Origin: Lentisphaerota bacterium | Lineage (GTDB): Bacteria > Verrucomicrobiota > Lentisphaeria > Victivallales > Victivallaceae | DNA length: 39,890 nt | Reading direction: 5' to 3' | Assembly: GCA_015061865.1 (NCBI GenBank) | Contig: SUVU01000007.1 | Coordinates: 1 to 39,890, forward strand | Shown here: piece by piece, positions 8,260-16,394 of the stretch | Layout: every line of letters starts with the position of its first letter | Numbering within the stretch: the first letter of the stretch is position 1 | Program-made: the position numbers and the translations under genes | Notes under the pieces: generated by a model | Databases searched by the model: none | Seen by the model: only the letters and a program-made list of their open reading frames with translations | What the model was told of the DNA's origin: nothing

Positions 8260-9642
8260 TCACAGTGAAGCGGCGATGACCGCCTGACCGTGGCGTTTGA
8301 AAGTCTCATCCGGGATGTGGATCTCCACATTGAGTTCCGGGAAGTCGGTTTTCAAAACTTTTGCCGCTTCTTCGATGATCTCCGTGCCGCCTTCGCCGCT
8401 GGAAACACGGCCGAGCAACAGCAGATTGGACAGATCGTAGAAGTCAGCGTAGTGGGCGATCGCGTAGCCGAGGTAAACACCGACGGAACGGTAGATTTTG
8501 GAGGCACGCGGATCGTTTTCGGCACGGGCTTTCTGGACGATTTTCAGCACTTCCGGCAACGGAGTGCCGGCGGGGATGTCGAATCCTGCCGGTTTGACCA
8601 GTCTGCCGACTGCCTGCTGGGAGAGGTACATCGCACCGACCCCGGCATCACCGCTCCACTCGTCGCAGGGCGGATCGTCTTCACGGTAGTCCACCGGGGC
8701 GAAAGCCAGTTCGTTGAGGTAATCGGTCAGCGAGCCGTCCGGAGTGACGTAGCCGACGGCTTCACTGGTACCCATTGCCAGACCGATAAGGGCATTGCGC
8801 TCCAGACTGATGGCACCGGCAAGTGCGGTGACTTCACCGTCATTGAGGACGACGAAAGGCACGCCGGGGAACTCTTTGGCGATCTCCAGAAAGATCGGCT
8901 GGACTTTGGTTTTGAAATCGGCTTCGGGAATACCGCGGAACAGCGAGGCGATCCGGGGCTGATTTTCCACATAAACGCCCGCCGCAGAACCGCCGATGGC
9001 GTCGATGCGCGGCATTTTGGCGGCGGCACGGCGGAGGGAATCGAGGATGCCTTCACGGTGATAGTTGACATCTTTCTGGAAATAGGGATCCCAGACGACC
9101 TCTTCGCTGTGGACTGCTTTGCCGTCGATGACGGCGGCGCATTTACGGTCGGAACCGCCGAGGTCGAATCCGATCCGGCAGCCGGAGAAATTGCCGCCGA
9201 GTTTGACGGAAATTTTCTTTTCCGGTGCGGCTTCGGCGTAAGGCACGCTGCGGACTTCAAATTTGCTGCCGTAGATGCGTTCGCCCATGACCTGATAGTC
9301 AAAGGCACGTTCGCCGTTTTCGGAGTAGACTTCAGCCAGTTTCGCTGCGACCAGCGGCGCTCCGGCGATGGTGACGGATTTGCCGCCGTATGCCCAGAGC
9401 ATGAATTTGACGATACGCTCGACGTAACGGAAGTTCAATTTGAGGTTTTCTTCCGTATCGGCCAGCAGTTTGGTGTCAAAGCGGGAGACTGCCCCGTTGG
9501 AGCGTTCCAGCGTGATCGCCGCATCAATGGCATTGGCATCATTGGCGGCAAGGCGGCGGAACTCCCGGTTCCACAGCGCCGCCGGGACGAATCCCGGATC
9601 GAGTTCCGGGATGATCGAACTGGTGACTTTGATCTCTGCCAT
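8260..9642 (-). CDS. ROK-like sugar kinase of unusual length
   Basis: A 460-residue protein whose C-terminal two thirds has the actin-like ATPase/ROK fold. The phosphate-binding loop is GFDLGGSDRK (D160), and the likely catalytic Asp is D268 in VVLNDGEV; a second glycine-rich loop reads LAMGTSEAVG. It differs from typical ROK kinases (about 300 residues): it has about 150 extra N-terminal residues, and the zinc motif CxCGxxGC is missing, with DDPPCDEWSGDAG in that region. ATG at 9642 is chosen because AAGAGGT lies just upstream. It follows the deaminase-like gene by 11 bases and is closed by a terminator, so the two form an amino-sugar operon. The likely substrate is a hexose or N-acetylhexosamine, by inference. 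Confidence 0.78.
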   Translation of the reverse strand: MAEIKVTSSIIPELDPGFVPAALWNREFRRLAANDANAIDAAITLERSNGAVSRFDTKLLADTEENLKLNFRYVERIVKFMLWAYGGKSVTIAGAPLVAAKLAEVYSENGERAFDYQVMGERIYGSKFEVRSVPYAEAAPEKKISVKLGGNFSGCRIGFDLGGSDRKCAAVIDGKAVHSEEVVWDPYFQKDVNYHREGILDSLRRAAAKMPRIDAIGGSAAGVYVENQPRIASLFRGIPEADFKTKVQPIFLEIAKEFPGVPFVVLNDGEVTALAGAISLERNALIGLAMGTSEAVGYVTPDGSLTDYLNELAFAPVDYREDDPPCDEWSGDAGVGAMYLSQQAVGRLVKPAGFDIPAGTPLPEVLKIVQKARAENDPRASKIYRSVGVYLGYAIAHYADFYDLSNLLLLGRVSSGEGGTEIIEEAAKVLKTDFPELNVEIHIPDETFKRHGQAVIAASL

Positions 9643-9653
9643 GAGTTGACCTC

Positions 9654-10439
9654 TTACCGGTAGGCTTCCCATTTCGGATCGTTTTCAAAAACTTCTTTGT
9701 AGAAATCTTTGAGTTTCAGATCCGCAGCGGCGGCTTCATCGAGGATGATGACCGTATCCGGGTGCAGCTGCAAAGCGGTGGAGCTGATCATGGCGGTCAT
9801 CGGGCCCTCGATAGCGGCGGCGGCGATGGCGGCTTTGCGTTCACCGGTGATGAGCTGGAGAACTTTTTTGGCATCCAGAACCGTACCGACACCGGCGGTG
9901 TACGCACGGCGGGGCATGGATTCCGGCGGATTGAAGTAGATTTTGTTCTGTTCGTAGGTGGTGTTGTTCAGATACGCCACATGGGTACGGCTGGAGAAGC
10001 TGGTGCCGGGATCGTTGAATCCGACGTGACCGGATTTGCCGATGCCGACCAGCCAGAGGTCGATGCCGCCGGCTTCATCAATGGAGTCATCGTAACGGGC
10101 GGCTTCGGCTTCTTCATCAGCGGCAAGACCATCGGGCAGATGGGTGTTGCGGATGTCGATGTTGACGTTGTTGAACAGGTGTTTGTTCATGTAGTAGCGG
10201 TAGCTCTGGTCGTGTTCCGGAGCGAGACCGGCGTACTCATCGAGGTTCCAGGAACGCACCTGGGAGAAGTCGACTTTGCCCTCTTTGTTGAGTTTGGACA
10301 ATTCGGCGTAGACGTTTTCCATGGTTGCGCCGGTGGCAAGACCGAGTTTGAATTCCGGTTTGGCGTTGATCGCATCGGCGATCATCCGGGCGGCGAGTTT
10401 TTCCGCATCGGCGGAAGTTTTGCAGATGATGACATCCAT
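9654..10439 (-). CDS. nagB: NagB-like glucosamine-6-phosphate deaminase/isomerase, catalytic Asp replaced
   Basis: A 261-residue protein of the length and fold of NagB, which converts glucosamine-6-phosphate to fructose-6-phosphate and ammonia. Visible motifs are GLATGAT (33-39), SWNLDEY with D67 (equivalent to E. coli D72), GIGKSGHVGFNDPG at 132-145 and SFSSRTH at 147-153. In E. coli NagB the last block is GIGVDGHIAFNEPG, with D141, H143 and E148 catalytic. Here these are S136, H138 and D143, so the ring-opening Asp is lost and the Glu is shortened. The DNA reads AAATCC for K-S, so this is not a misreading of the frame. The gene is first in an operon with a ROK-like kinase. It may be a diverged deaminase with altered chemistry or a relative acting on another sugar phosphate. 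Confidence 0.85.
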   Translation of the reverse strand: MDVIICKTSADAEKLAARMIADAINAKPEFKLGLATGATMENVYAELSKLNKEGKVDFSQVRSWNLDEYAGLAPEHDQSYRYYMNKHLFNNVNIDIRNTHLPDGLAADEEAEAARYDDSIDEAGGIDLWLVGIGKSGHVGFNDPGTSFSSRTHVAYLNNTTYEQNKIYFNPPESMPRRAYTAGVGTVLDAKKVLQLITGERKAAIAAAAIEGPMTAMISSTALQLHPDTVIILDEAAAADLKLKDFYKEVFENDPKWEAYR

Positions 10440-10489
10440 GATAATTACCCTTTATGTTTGTTGGTTGCGGTTATACGATACCGCTATGA

Positions 10490-10518
10490 AATATACTGCA
10501 ACTGATGTTTTTTTGCAA
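10490..10518 (-). promoter_or_regulatory. Candidate promoter of the nagB-like gene
   Basis: On the minus strand, TTGCAA and TATATT are separated by 17 bases, about 50 bases before the ATG at 10439. The -35 box lies inside a TTGCATTGCAA palindrome that might be an operator. Confidence 0.4.
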
Positions 10519-10652
10519 TGCAATTTTTGCCATAAAGTATAGAATTTATTGCAAGCCGGTGCGAAAAACGGCTCCAAATGAGATGATGATGCCGTCAAAA
10601 TACGGTTTTTTTTGTAAAAATAATTGTTGATAATGAACATGGAACTTGAAAT

Positions 10653-10681
10653 TTGCCGTTTATGGTTTATCTTTATAAAAT
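10653..10681 (+). promoter_or_regulatory. Candidate promoter of the parvulin gene
   Basis: TTGCCG and TAAAAT with a 17-base spacer lie about 70 bases before the ATG at 10749. The match is moderate and other pairings in this AT-rich stretch are possible. Confidence 0.35.
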
Positions 10682-10748
10682 GTCGAATTGTTGTTTCGCG
10701 TGAAGAGGAGAGCACGCAACAGATCAACAAAAGAAAGGAATATTGATC

Positions 10749-11858
10749 ATGAAACAGACGAAATGGCTTCTGGGCGGAGTTGTCTCTGCCGCAATGTTTG
10801 CCCAGCTCTGCGGTGCTGATGCCAAACCGGCACCCGCAGCTGCTCCGGCTGCCGCACCCGCAGTCGCTCCGGCTCCGGTGGCTCTGCCGCTGACTGACCT
10901 GGTGGCAAAACTGCCGGAAAAACTGGCGGAATATAACGGTAAAGTCTTTACCAAAGCGGAACTGTTGAAAAAACTTGCCAGTCAGATGCCCGACGGCAAA
11001 GCTCCCGCCGGGATCACTCCGGAAGTGTTTGCCAATATCGCTCCGAAAATCGTGGACGGCATGGTTGAGGAGATCCTGGTGACCGACAGTTTGAAAAAAC
11101 ACGGTCTTGCCCCCTCCGAAGCCGCTGCCAAAGCGATGATCGAAAAACAGATCAAAGGCATGAATAAAGAACAGCTGGATATGCTTACCCAGATGATCGC
11201 CGCACAGAAAATGACGCTGGATCAGTTCATCAATGAACAGGCGAAAAATCCCGGTTTCCAGATGAGTGTCGCATTGCAGGAACTTGCGGACAAAACTTTT
11301 GGCAAAGATATCAAAGTCACCGAAGCCGATGCGCTGAAATATTACAACGCCAATCCGCAAATGTTCGTGAAACCCGGCGATCCGGCTGATGCTCTGCGGG
11401 CTTCCCACATCCTCGTGATGGTCGATCAGAAAGCCGATGCCGCCACTAAAGAAGCCGCATTGAAAAAAATCAACGCCATTCTCGCTGAACTCAAACAGAA
11501 TCCGGCGTTGTTTGAAGCCAAAGCCAAAGCGGAAAGCGGCTGTCCGTCCGGTCAGCGCGGCGGCGATCTGGGCGCATTTCAGAAAGGTCAGATGGTGCCG
11601 GAGTTTGAAGCGGCATTGCTGAAACTCAAAGACGGCGAAATTTCCGGTGTCGTGGAGACTCAGTTCGGTTATCACATCATCCGCCGCAATGCGTTGCAGA
11701 AAGAGACCAAACTGCCTTTCGCCGAAATCAAAAACGCTCTTGTTGCCCGGCTCACCGAGCAAGCCAAAGGCGAAGCATTTATGAAATACATCGACGGTTT
11801 GAAAGCCGCCGCCAAATACAAAAATCTGATCGAGCCGGCTGCTCCGGCTGCGAAGTGA
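10749..11858 (+). CDS. Exported parvulin-type peptidyl-prolyl cis-trans isomerase (SurA/PrsA-like)
   Basis: A 369-residue exported folding factor. Residues 1 to about 24 are a signal peptide, followed by an Ala/Pro-rich linker (about 27-46) and an N-terminal SurA_N-like helical region with the DxxVxxxLP-type pattern [18 protein letters not shown]. The rotamase domain spans about residues 213-315, with RASHILVMV, the [17 protein letters not shown] block and [10 protein letters not shown], the residues expected of active parvulins. A TTG at 10743 would extend the frame by two residues, but AGGAA is correctly placed for ATG at 10749. It stands alone, with its own terminator 26 bases downstream. 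It probably chaperones outer-membrane or secreted proteins. Confidence 0.92.
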   Translation: MKQTKWLLGGVVSAAMFAQLCGADAKPAPAAAPAAAPAVAPAPVALPLTDLVAKLPEKLAEYNGKVFTKAELLKKLASQMPDGKAPAGITPEVFANIAPKIVDGMVEEILVTDSLKKHGLAPSEAAAKAMIEKQIKGMNKEQLDMLTQMIAAQKMTLDQFINEQAKNPGFQMSVALQELADKTFGKDIKVTEADALKYYNANPQMFVKPGDPADALRASHILVMVDQKADAATKEAALKKINAILAELKQNPALFEAKAKAESGCPSGQRGGDLGAFQKGQMVPEFEAALLKLKDGEISGVVETQFGYHIIRRNALQKETKLPFAEIKNALVARLTEQAKGEAFMKYIDGLKAAAKYKNLIEPAAPAAK

Positions 11859-11883
11859 TAACTTCACTTTGAAGTACAAATCA

Positions 11884-11916
11884 GGGACTGCTGCGGATGC
11901 GGCAGTCCCGTTTTTT
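11884..11916 (+). terminator. Rho-independent terminator of the parvulin gene
   Basis: An 11-bp stem GGGACTGCTGC / GCGGCAGTCCC (one G-T pair), a four-base loop and six T follow the stop at 11858 by 25 bases. Confidence 0.92.
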
Positions 11917-11931
11917 ACGCTGAAGCAATAT

Positions 11932-11971
11932 AAAAAATCCCCCCTGACGGCAGATGAACCGTCGGGGGGAT
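11932..11971 (-). terminator. Rho-independent terminator of the iorAB operon
   Basis: On the minus strand, ATCCCCCCGACGG pairs with CCGTCAGGGGGGAT (one bulged base) and is followed by six T. It starts 15 bases after the iorB stop and faces the parvulin terminator in a convergent arrangement. Confidence 0.88.
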
Positions 11972-11986
11972 GGATTTGGGGGCTGT

Positions 11987-12460
11987 TCAGCAATTTCTGC
12001 CCAGCAGGAACATTTCTTTGTTGGCGGCGTGGAGTTTTTCGGGGAAGGCCCGTTCCATGGCTTCAAAGAAAAGTTTTTCCTCCAGCTGCGGCAATTTCGC
12101 AGACAATGCGCCCAGCAGCATCACGTTGAGGGCTTTGGGCGAAGATAATTTGTCCGTCGGCACATTTTCCGGAGTGATAACAATACCGTCATTTTTCAGC
12201 ACCGGGCGGGCGACTTCCAGCTGGGTCATATCCAGCACCACCAGAATATCCCCTTCACCTGCCGGGATCATCGGGCTGTTGACTTTTGCCCCGAAACGCA
12301 CTTCGCTGGAAACTGATCCGCCCCGCTGGCTCATGCCGTGGACTTCACTTTTTTTTACATCAAATCCGGCACGGAACAGCACATCCGCCAGAATATCGGT
12401 AATTTTCAGCACACCCTGACCGCCCAGACCGGCGGCAACAATATTAGTAACCTGACTCAT
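11987..12460 (-). CDS. iorB: Indolepyruvate:ferredoxin oxidoreductase, beta (gamma-type) subunit
   Basis: A 157-residue protein of the pyruvate/ketoisovalerate oxidoreductase catalytic gamma family. It carries AAGLGGQGVLKITDILADVL at the N terminus, then SEVHGMSQRGGSVSSEVRFG and the PLIPxGEGD-like PMIPAGEGDI. With IorA it oxidatively decarboxylates aryl pyruvates from aromatic amino acid breakdown to aryl-acetyl-CoA. It is shorter than many IorB proteins (about 190-200 residues), lacking part of the C-terminal region after FLLGRNC. It starts two bases after the iorA stop. A TTG at 12466 is in frame, but ATG at 12460 is preferred. It acts in the cytoplasm. Confidence 0.88.
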   Translation of the reverse strand: MSQVTNIVAAGLGGQGVLKITDILADVLFRAGFDVKKSEVHGMSQRGGSVSSEVRFGAKVNSPMIPAGEGDILVVLDMTQLEVARPVLKNDGIVITPENVPTDKLSSPKALNVMLLGALSAKLPQLEEKLFFEAMERAFPEKLHAANKEMFLLGRNC

Positions 12461-12462
12461 TT

Positions 12463-14043
12463 TCAATTTTTCCCCATTTTTGCCATTTTAGCCATCGCCA
12501 GAATACAGGGACGGCGGGCGATAATCACACTGCAATCATTGGATGCCAGACGCATTTTCAAAATCTCGGCGAATTTTTCCGGTTCGGCGGTGGTGTCGAT
12601 CACGTCGCAGTTGTCCACCCCGATCCCGCGCACGATGTTTTCCAGAGAAACTGCGAATGCCGGAGTTTTGTGGTCAAGTTTGCGCCCGGTGGCGGGGTTT
12701 TCCTGACAGCCGGTCATCGCCGTGATGCGGTTATCCAGAATAATCACCACATGACCGGTTTCCGGCCGGTTGTAGACCATTTCCACAATGCCGTTGATAC
12801 CGGTATGCAGGAAAGTACTGTCGCCGATCACGCTGACGACTTTGCGCGCCTCGGATTCCGGCAGGGTGTGGCGCATGCCCAGACCGACGGTCACGCTGGC
12901 ACCCATGCAGACACAACTGTCGATCGCCGAAAACGGCGGCATCACGCCCAGCGTGTAACAGCCGATGTCACCGGAAACGATACAGCCGGTATCCCGCAAA
13001 ACTTCAAACGTTTTGCGGTGGGGGCAGCCCAGACAGAGCTGGGGCGGTTTACCCGGAGCGCCGGGGGCTTCGGGAGTGGCATCCCTGGCGATAAGTTTGC
13101 GTACCCGGGCGACATTCAATTCACCGAAACGGAACTCCTCAAGTTTGTTTTCCACGGCGATACCCATTGCCATGATCTGCTCAAAAAGTACCGGATCGCC
13201 CTCTTCAATGACCAGACAGCGTTTGACTTTGGCGGCGAAATCCCGGATCCGCGGTTCCGGCAGCGGGTAGGTCATGCCCAGTTTCAGCACTGAAGCATCC
13301 GGGGCGGCATCCAGCACATGCTGGTAACTGATACCGCTGGTGATGATGCCCAGTTCCGCAGAACCGGATTTTTCCACAATAAAATCGCCTTTGGCGTTGA
13401 AATCCGCCATCGTGTGCAGATCTGAGCGCAACCGGCGGTGCGCCAGTTTGGCAAACGCCGGAACCATCACGTTGGATTTGGGGTCTTTGGTAAATGAAGC
13501 CGGATTTTCCGCCCGCGGCGAATCAGCATAACGCCGTTCGATGATGCACTGGGAATGGCAGACCCGGGTGGTCATGCGGAACAGCACCGGAGAACGGAAC
13601 TTGTCGGATAATTCAAACGCCGCACAGAGCATATCGTAGCACTCCTGCGAATCCGACGGCTCAAACATCGGCACCCCGGCAGCAACGGCATAACGGCGGT
13701 TGTCCTGTTCATTCTGGCTGGATGCCATGCCCGGATCGTCGGCGCTGATGACCACCAGACCGCCGGGAGTGCCGCTGTAAGCGATGGTGAAAAACGGATC
13801 GGCGGCGACATTCAAACCGACGTGTTTCATCGTCGCCAGAGCGCGTACACCGGTATATGCCGCCCCGATGGCGACTTCAAGGGCGCATTTTTCATTGGGC
13901 GCCCATTCGGCGCTGCCGCCGGCTTTGCAGAATTCATCGAGGATCTCCGATGACGGAGTTCCCGGGTAGCCGCATCCCAGCGACACCCCGCAATCTTTTG
14001 CTGCCAATGCGACAGCCTCATTTCCACTGGCTAAAAGTTTCAT
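12463..14043 (-). CDS. iorA: Indolepyruvate:ferredoxin oxidoreductase, alpha subunit without ferredoxin domain
   Basis: A 526-residue thiamine diphosphate enzyme. The N-terminal pyrimidine-binding part starts LLASGNEAVALAAKDCGVS and GCGYPGTPSSEIL. The C-terminal TPP-binding part has QLCLGCPHRKTFEVL, SGDIGCYTLG, the GDSTFLHTGINGIVEM motif and LDNRITAMTGCQENP. Typical IorA proteins are about 600 residues and end in a 2[4Fe-4S] ferredoxin domain. Here the chain stops at IIARRPCILAMAKMAKMGKN, just where that domain should begin, and no Cys-x2-Cys-x2-Cys cluster motif remains. Electrons must therefore pass another way. The start is ATG 14043 with GGAG eight bases upstream. The gene is coupled to iorB, and the metal-patch protein precedes it. 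Confidence 0.9.
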   Translation of the reverse strand: MKLLASGNEAVALAAKDCGVSLGCGYPGTPSSEILDEFCKAGGSAEWAPNEKCALEVAIGAAYTGVRALATMKHVGLNVAADPFFTIAYSGTPGGLVVISADDPGMASSQNEQDNRRYAVAAGVPMFEPSDSQECYDMLCAAFELSDKFRSPVLFRMTTRVCHSQCIIERRYADSPRAENPASFTKDPKSNVMVPAFAKLAHRRLRSDLHTMADFNAKGDFIVEKSGSAELGIITSGISYQHVLDAAPDASVLKLGMTYPLPEPRIRDFAAKVKRCLVIEEGDPVLFEQIMAMGIAVENKLEEFRFGELNVARVRKLIARDATPEAPGAPGKPPQLCLGCPHRKTFEVLRDTGCIVSGDIGCYTLGVMPPFSAIDSCVCMGASVTVGLGMRHTLPESEARKVVSVIGDSTFLHTGINGIVEMVYNRPETGHVVIILDNRITAMTGCQENPATGRKLDHKTPAFAVSLENIVRGIGVDNCDVIDTTAEPEKFAEILKMRLASNDCSVIIARRPCILAMAKMAKMGKN

Positions 14044-14059
14044 TGTTATATCTCCTTGG

Positions 14060-15520
14060 TTATTGATTGGCATCCACAGTTCCCAGAATATCCTCCTGCC
14101 GGGAGATTTGATCGTCGATCAATTCGCCCAGCCGGTCAAGTTCGATCTGATCTGGAGTGAAACCGGGGTTGTTGATAAGGCGGAGCGCTTCACCGAGTTT
14201 GGCGGCGATATCCGCCAGCTGCCGCATCGTTTCCTGCTCGCTTTCACCGGGATCACGCTCCAGAGCGCCGAGGGCGGCCAGATAATCCAGCCGGTGCGAA
14301 ACCGCTTCCATGATCTGAGAACGCAATTCGGCTTTGATCTCATCGTCGGCACGGTTGTAATTTTCCTGCAGGATCTCAAAGCGTTCCTCCAGAAAATTGA
14401 GCAGCACCGCCTGTTTCAATTCATCCTCAAAGTCAAATTCGGCATGACCGAAAATCCGCTGACTGACCCCGGCAAAATCGCTTTCCCGCCCGTAGATCGC
14501 ATCCAGCATAAATCCGTCCAGCTCCACCGCCGACAGCGGGAATCCCGCTTCAGCAAGCAGTTTGTACGGATCATCCACCGCTTCCGGTGAAAGCGACAAA
14601 CCATCCGGCAATACCGTATCATGTCCGTGGTCGTGACCGCAGCCGCAATCGCAATCATGGTCGTGATGGTGAAATCCATCATCTTCATTGGCAACGGTCA
14701 ACACCGCATGATCGCCCTCCGGCCGCAGCTGGACTTTTTCCGATCCGGCGAGAAACTCATCCAGAGAAGCTCCGGGCATGCTGCCGCATTTGGCAAAATA
14801 AATTATCCACGCCAATTGTTCCGGAATGTCGGGGTAATCCTGAAACTTGTCCCAGATCGTTTGCGCACTTTCATCCAATGCGGCGATGAATTTTTCCCGA
14901 TCAGTTTCAGTGCGTTCGGCACCGGGAAGATATTGGAGATCCACGATCCCGTTTTCGTAATCTTTTACCGTGCAGAGCAGCGCATCACCGAAAGCAAAAT
15001 CGTGTTCCCGGTAAAAATCCGCCATGTCAAAGACCGTCAACGTGATCGAATCCGTTCTGCCGGCACTGTGCTGCAATATCTCATTGGCAGGATCATCCGC
15101 CACCATAAAGTCAAAAATCTGCTCCGAACCCAGCAGGATATGGTAATGAAACACCGTCCCCAGAGGCGAAATGATTTTTTTCGTTTTCATGGTGCCGAAC
15201 TGCACGCCGGAGGGAAAAATCTCCCCGGAAACATAAGGCACGAAACGATGTCCCGGAAACAGCACCCCCTGGGCGATCTCCCACTCATCCGGAGTGATCA
15301 GAAATTTCCGGTCTTTGAAAAAACCTTTGCGGGTACAGCATGACCATTTGTCATCATAAAAATATTTGTCATCCCCGGCGATCGCCCGTTCCACCCGGCG
15401 GCGGAGCGGCTCGGATTTGCCGTCGATAAGCGCTTTGACCACTCCGGCGGCGGTGAATTTGTCTCCGGCCGCAGCGAGAGCGTTTTCGATGTTTTCAATG
15501 GTGATATTTTCTGCTTTCAT
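14060..15520 (-). CDS. Uncharacterised protein with a His/Asp/Cys-rich metal-binding patch
   Basis: A 486-residue soluble protein with no signal peptide or membrane helix. Residues about 1-95 look like a small winged-helix-like region (AGVVKALIDGKSEPLRRRVERA) followed by WSCCTRKGFFKDRKF. The middle part is beta-rich. At about residue 280 sits HHHDHDCDCGCGHDHGHD, a very dense potential Zn, Ni or Co binding stretch. The C-terminal 150 residues are acidic and helical, probably coiled. The ATG overlaps the truB stop (ATGA), so translation is coupled, and iorA follows after 16 bases. No known family was recognised. Metal storage or metallochaperone roles are possible, but the patch may also be a simple loop insertion. 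Confidence 0.72.
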   Translation of the reverse strand: MKAENITIENIENALAAAGDKFTAAGVVKALIDGKSEPLRRRVERAIAGDDKYFYDDKWSCCTRKGFFKDRKFLITPDEWEIAQGVLFPGHRFVPYVSGEIFPSGVQFGTMKTKKIISPLGTVFHYHILLGSEQIFDFMVADDPANEILQHSAGRTDSITLTVFDMADFYREHDFAFGDALLCTVKDYENGIVDLQYLPGAERTETDREKFIAALDESAQTIWDKFQDYPDIPEQLAWIIYFAKCGSMPGASLDEFLAGSEKVQLRPEGDHAVLTVANEDDGFHHHDHDCDCGCGHDHGHDTVLPDGLSLSPEAVDDPYKLLAEAGFPLSAVELDGFMLDAIYGRESDFAGVSQRIFGHAEFDFEDELKQAVLLNFLEERFEILQENYNRADDEIKAELRSQIMEAVSHRLDYLAALGALERDPGESEQETMRQLADIAAKLGEALRLINNPGFTPDQIELDRLGELIDDQISRQEDILGTVDANQ

Positions 15521-16263
15521 AATCCGAAATCTTTCAAATCTTTGACCAGCCGCGCCGCCATCATTGCGGTAAACTGCTCCTGATCCATGTTTTTCAACTC
15601 ATCCAGTGTCACCGCCCCATCCAGCGTAAATCTGCCGCAGCGGGTGCGCCGCAAGTCGCTTAAAATGCCGCCGCAACCCAGTTCCGCACCGATGTCGGTA
15701 CACAAAGTGCGGACGTAAGTGCCTTTGGAGCAATCCATTTCAAAATCCACTTCCGGCAATTCCAAGCGGGTGATATTCAATCTGGTGATCTCAATATCCC
15801 GGGGTTCACGCTCGATCTCCTGACCCTCTCTGGCAAGCTCGTAGAGTTTTTTGCCGCCGACTTTCACCGCCGAATACATCGGGGGCAGCTGCTGACTTTT
15901 ACCGATGAATCCGGCAAAAACTTCCCGTACCTGCGCTTCATCCGGCAAATCCGCCGAACGGTTGATAACTTTGCCGTCCAGATCGCCGGAATCTGTTTCC
16001 ACGCCCAGCATCAAAGTACCGTTATACGCTTTATCCTCGCCGCTTAAACGCCCGCTTAAAGTGGTGAATTTTCCCAATACCAGCAACAGCAATCCCGTCG
16101 CCATCGGATCAAGCGTGCCGCAATGACCGACTTTGGGGACATTGAAGCGGGCACGGACAAAATTTACCACGTCGAAACTGGTCCAGGTCGCCGGTTTGTC
16201 CACCGGCAGAATACCAGCCGCAGGACAGATCGGCAGGCGGTGTTTTTTCGGATTATAACGCAC
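15517..16263 (-). CDS. truB: tRNA pseudouridine(55) synthase
   Basis: A 248-residue enzyme that isomerises U55 in the T-loop of tRNAs. The catalytic Asp52 lies in GHCGTLDPMATGLLLL; other family blocks are GILPVDKPATWTSFDVV at the N terminus, DKAYNGTLMLGVETDSGDLDG, PPMYSAVKVGGKKLYELAREG and CSKGTYVRTLCTDIG. The length suits a bacterial TruB with a shortened C-terminal PUA region. The start is GTG at 16263 with GGAG nine bases upstream; no better ATG exists. It leads an operon with the metal-patch protein and iorAB, an unusual set for truB, which normally follows rbfA. Confidence 0.95.
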   Translation of the reverse strand: MRYNPKKHRLPICPAAGILPVDKPATWTSFDVVNFVRARFNVPKVGHCGTLDPMATGLLLLVLGKFTTLSGRLSGEDKAYNGTLMLGVETDSGDLDGKVINRSADLPDEAQVREVFAGFIGKSQQLPPMYSAVKVGGKKLYELAREGQEIEREPRDIEITRLNITRLELPEVDFEMDCSKGTYVRTLCTDIGAELGCGGILSDLRRTRCGRFTLDGAVTLDELKNMDQEQFTAMMAARLVKDLKDFGL

Positions 16264-16303
16264 AATAAACTCTCCACGTCTGTATTAAACATAAATATTT
16301 ATT

Positions 16304-16332
16304 AATATAGCACCGTTTCGGCGGCGATACAA
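16304..16332 (-). promoter_or_regulatory. Candidate promoter of the truB operon
   Basis: On the minus strand, TTGTAT and TATATT lie 17 bases apart, about 40 bases before the GTG start at 16263. Confidence 0.5.
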
Positions 16333-16334
16333 AC

Positions 16335-16362
16335 TTGATTTTACCACTGCGGAGTGTATATT
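16335..16362 (+). promoter_or_regulatory. Candidate promoter of the GH63-like gene
   Basis: TTGATT and TATATT with a 16-base spacer lie about 32 bases before the ATG at 16395. It is back to back with the truB promoter, so both could share control. Confidence 0.5.
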
Positions 16363-16394
16363 TCATCTGTTCACTTTTTTGAAAGGAAAATATC

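Larger units (their letters stand above)
10440..10748. other. Divergent intergenic region between nagB-like and parvulin genes
   Basis: This 309-base AT-rich stretch holds no gene. It contains one candidate promoter for each flanking gene (listed separately), several TTGCAA/TGCAATGCAA words near 10513-10550, and a weak 4-bp hairpin CCGT/ACGG followed by eight T at 10592-10613 that is not convincing as a terminator. Confidence 0.6.

Noticed and set aside
8290-9663. A 457-codon open frame on the plus strand
   Set aside because: Antisense to the ROK-like gene, with a Gly/Phe/Asp-biased composition typical of shadow frames.
10592-10613. Short hairpin followed by eight T in the nagB-parvulin gap
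   Set aside because: The stem is only 4 bp and no gene ends upstream of it on that strand; probably chance in AT-rich DNA.
10452-11993. A 513-codon open frame on the minus strand
   Set aside because: Antisense to the parvulin gene and crossing two clear terminators and the intergenic region; Phe/His-rich with no motif.
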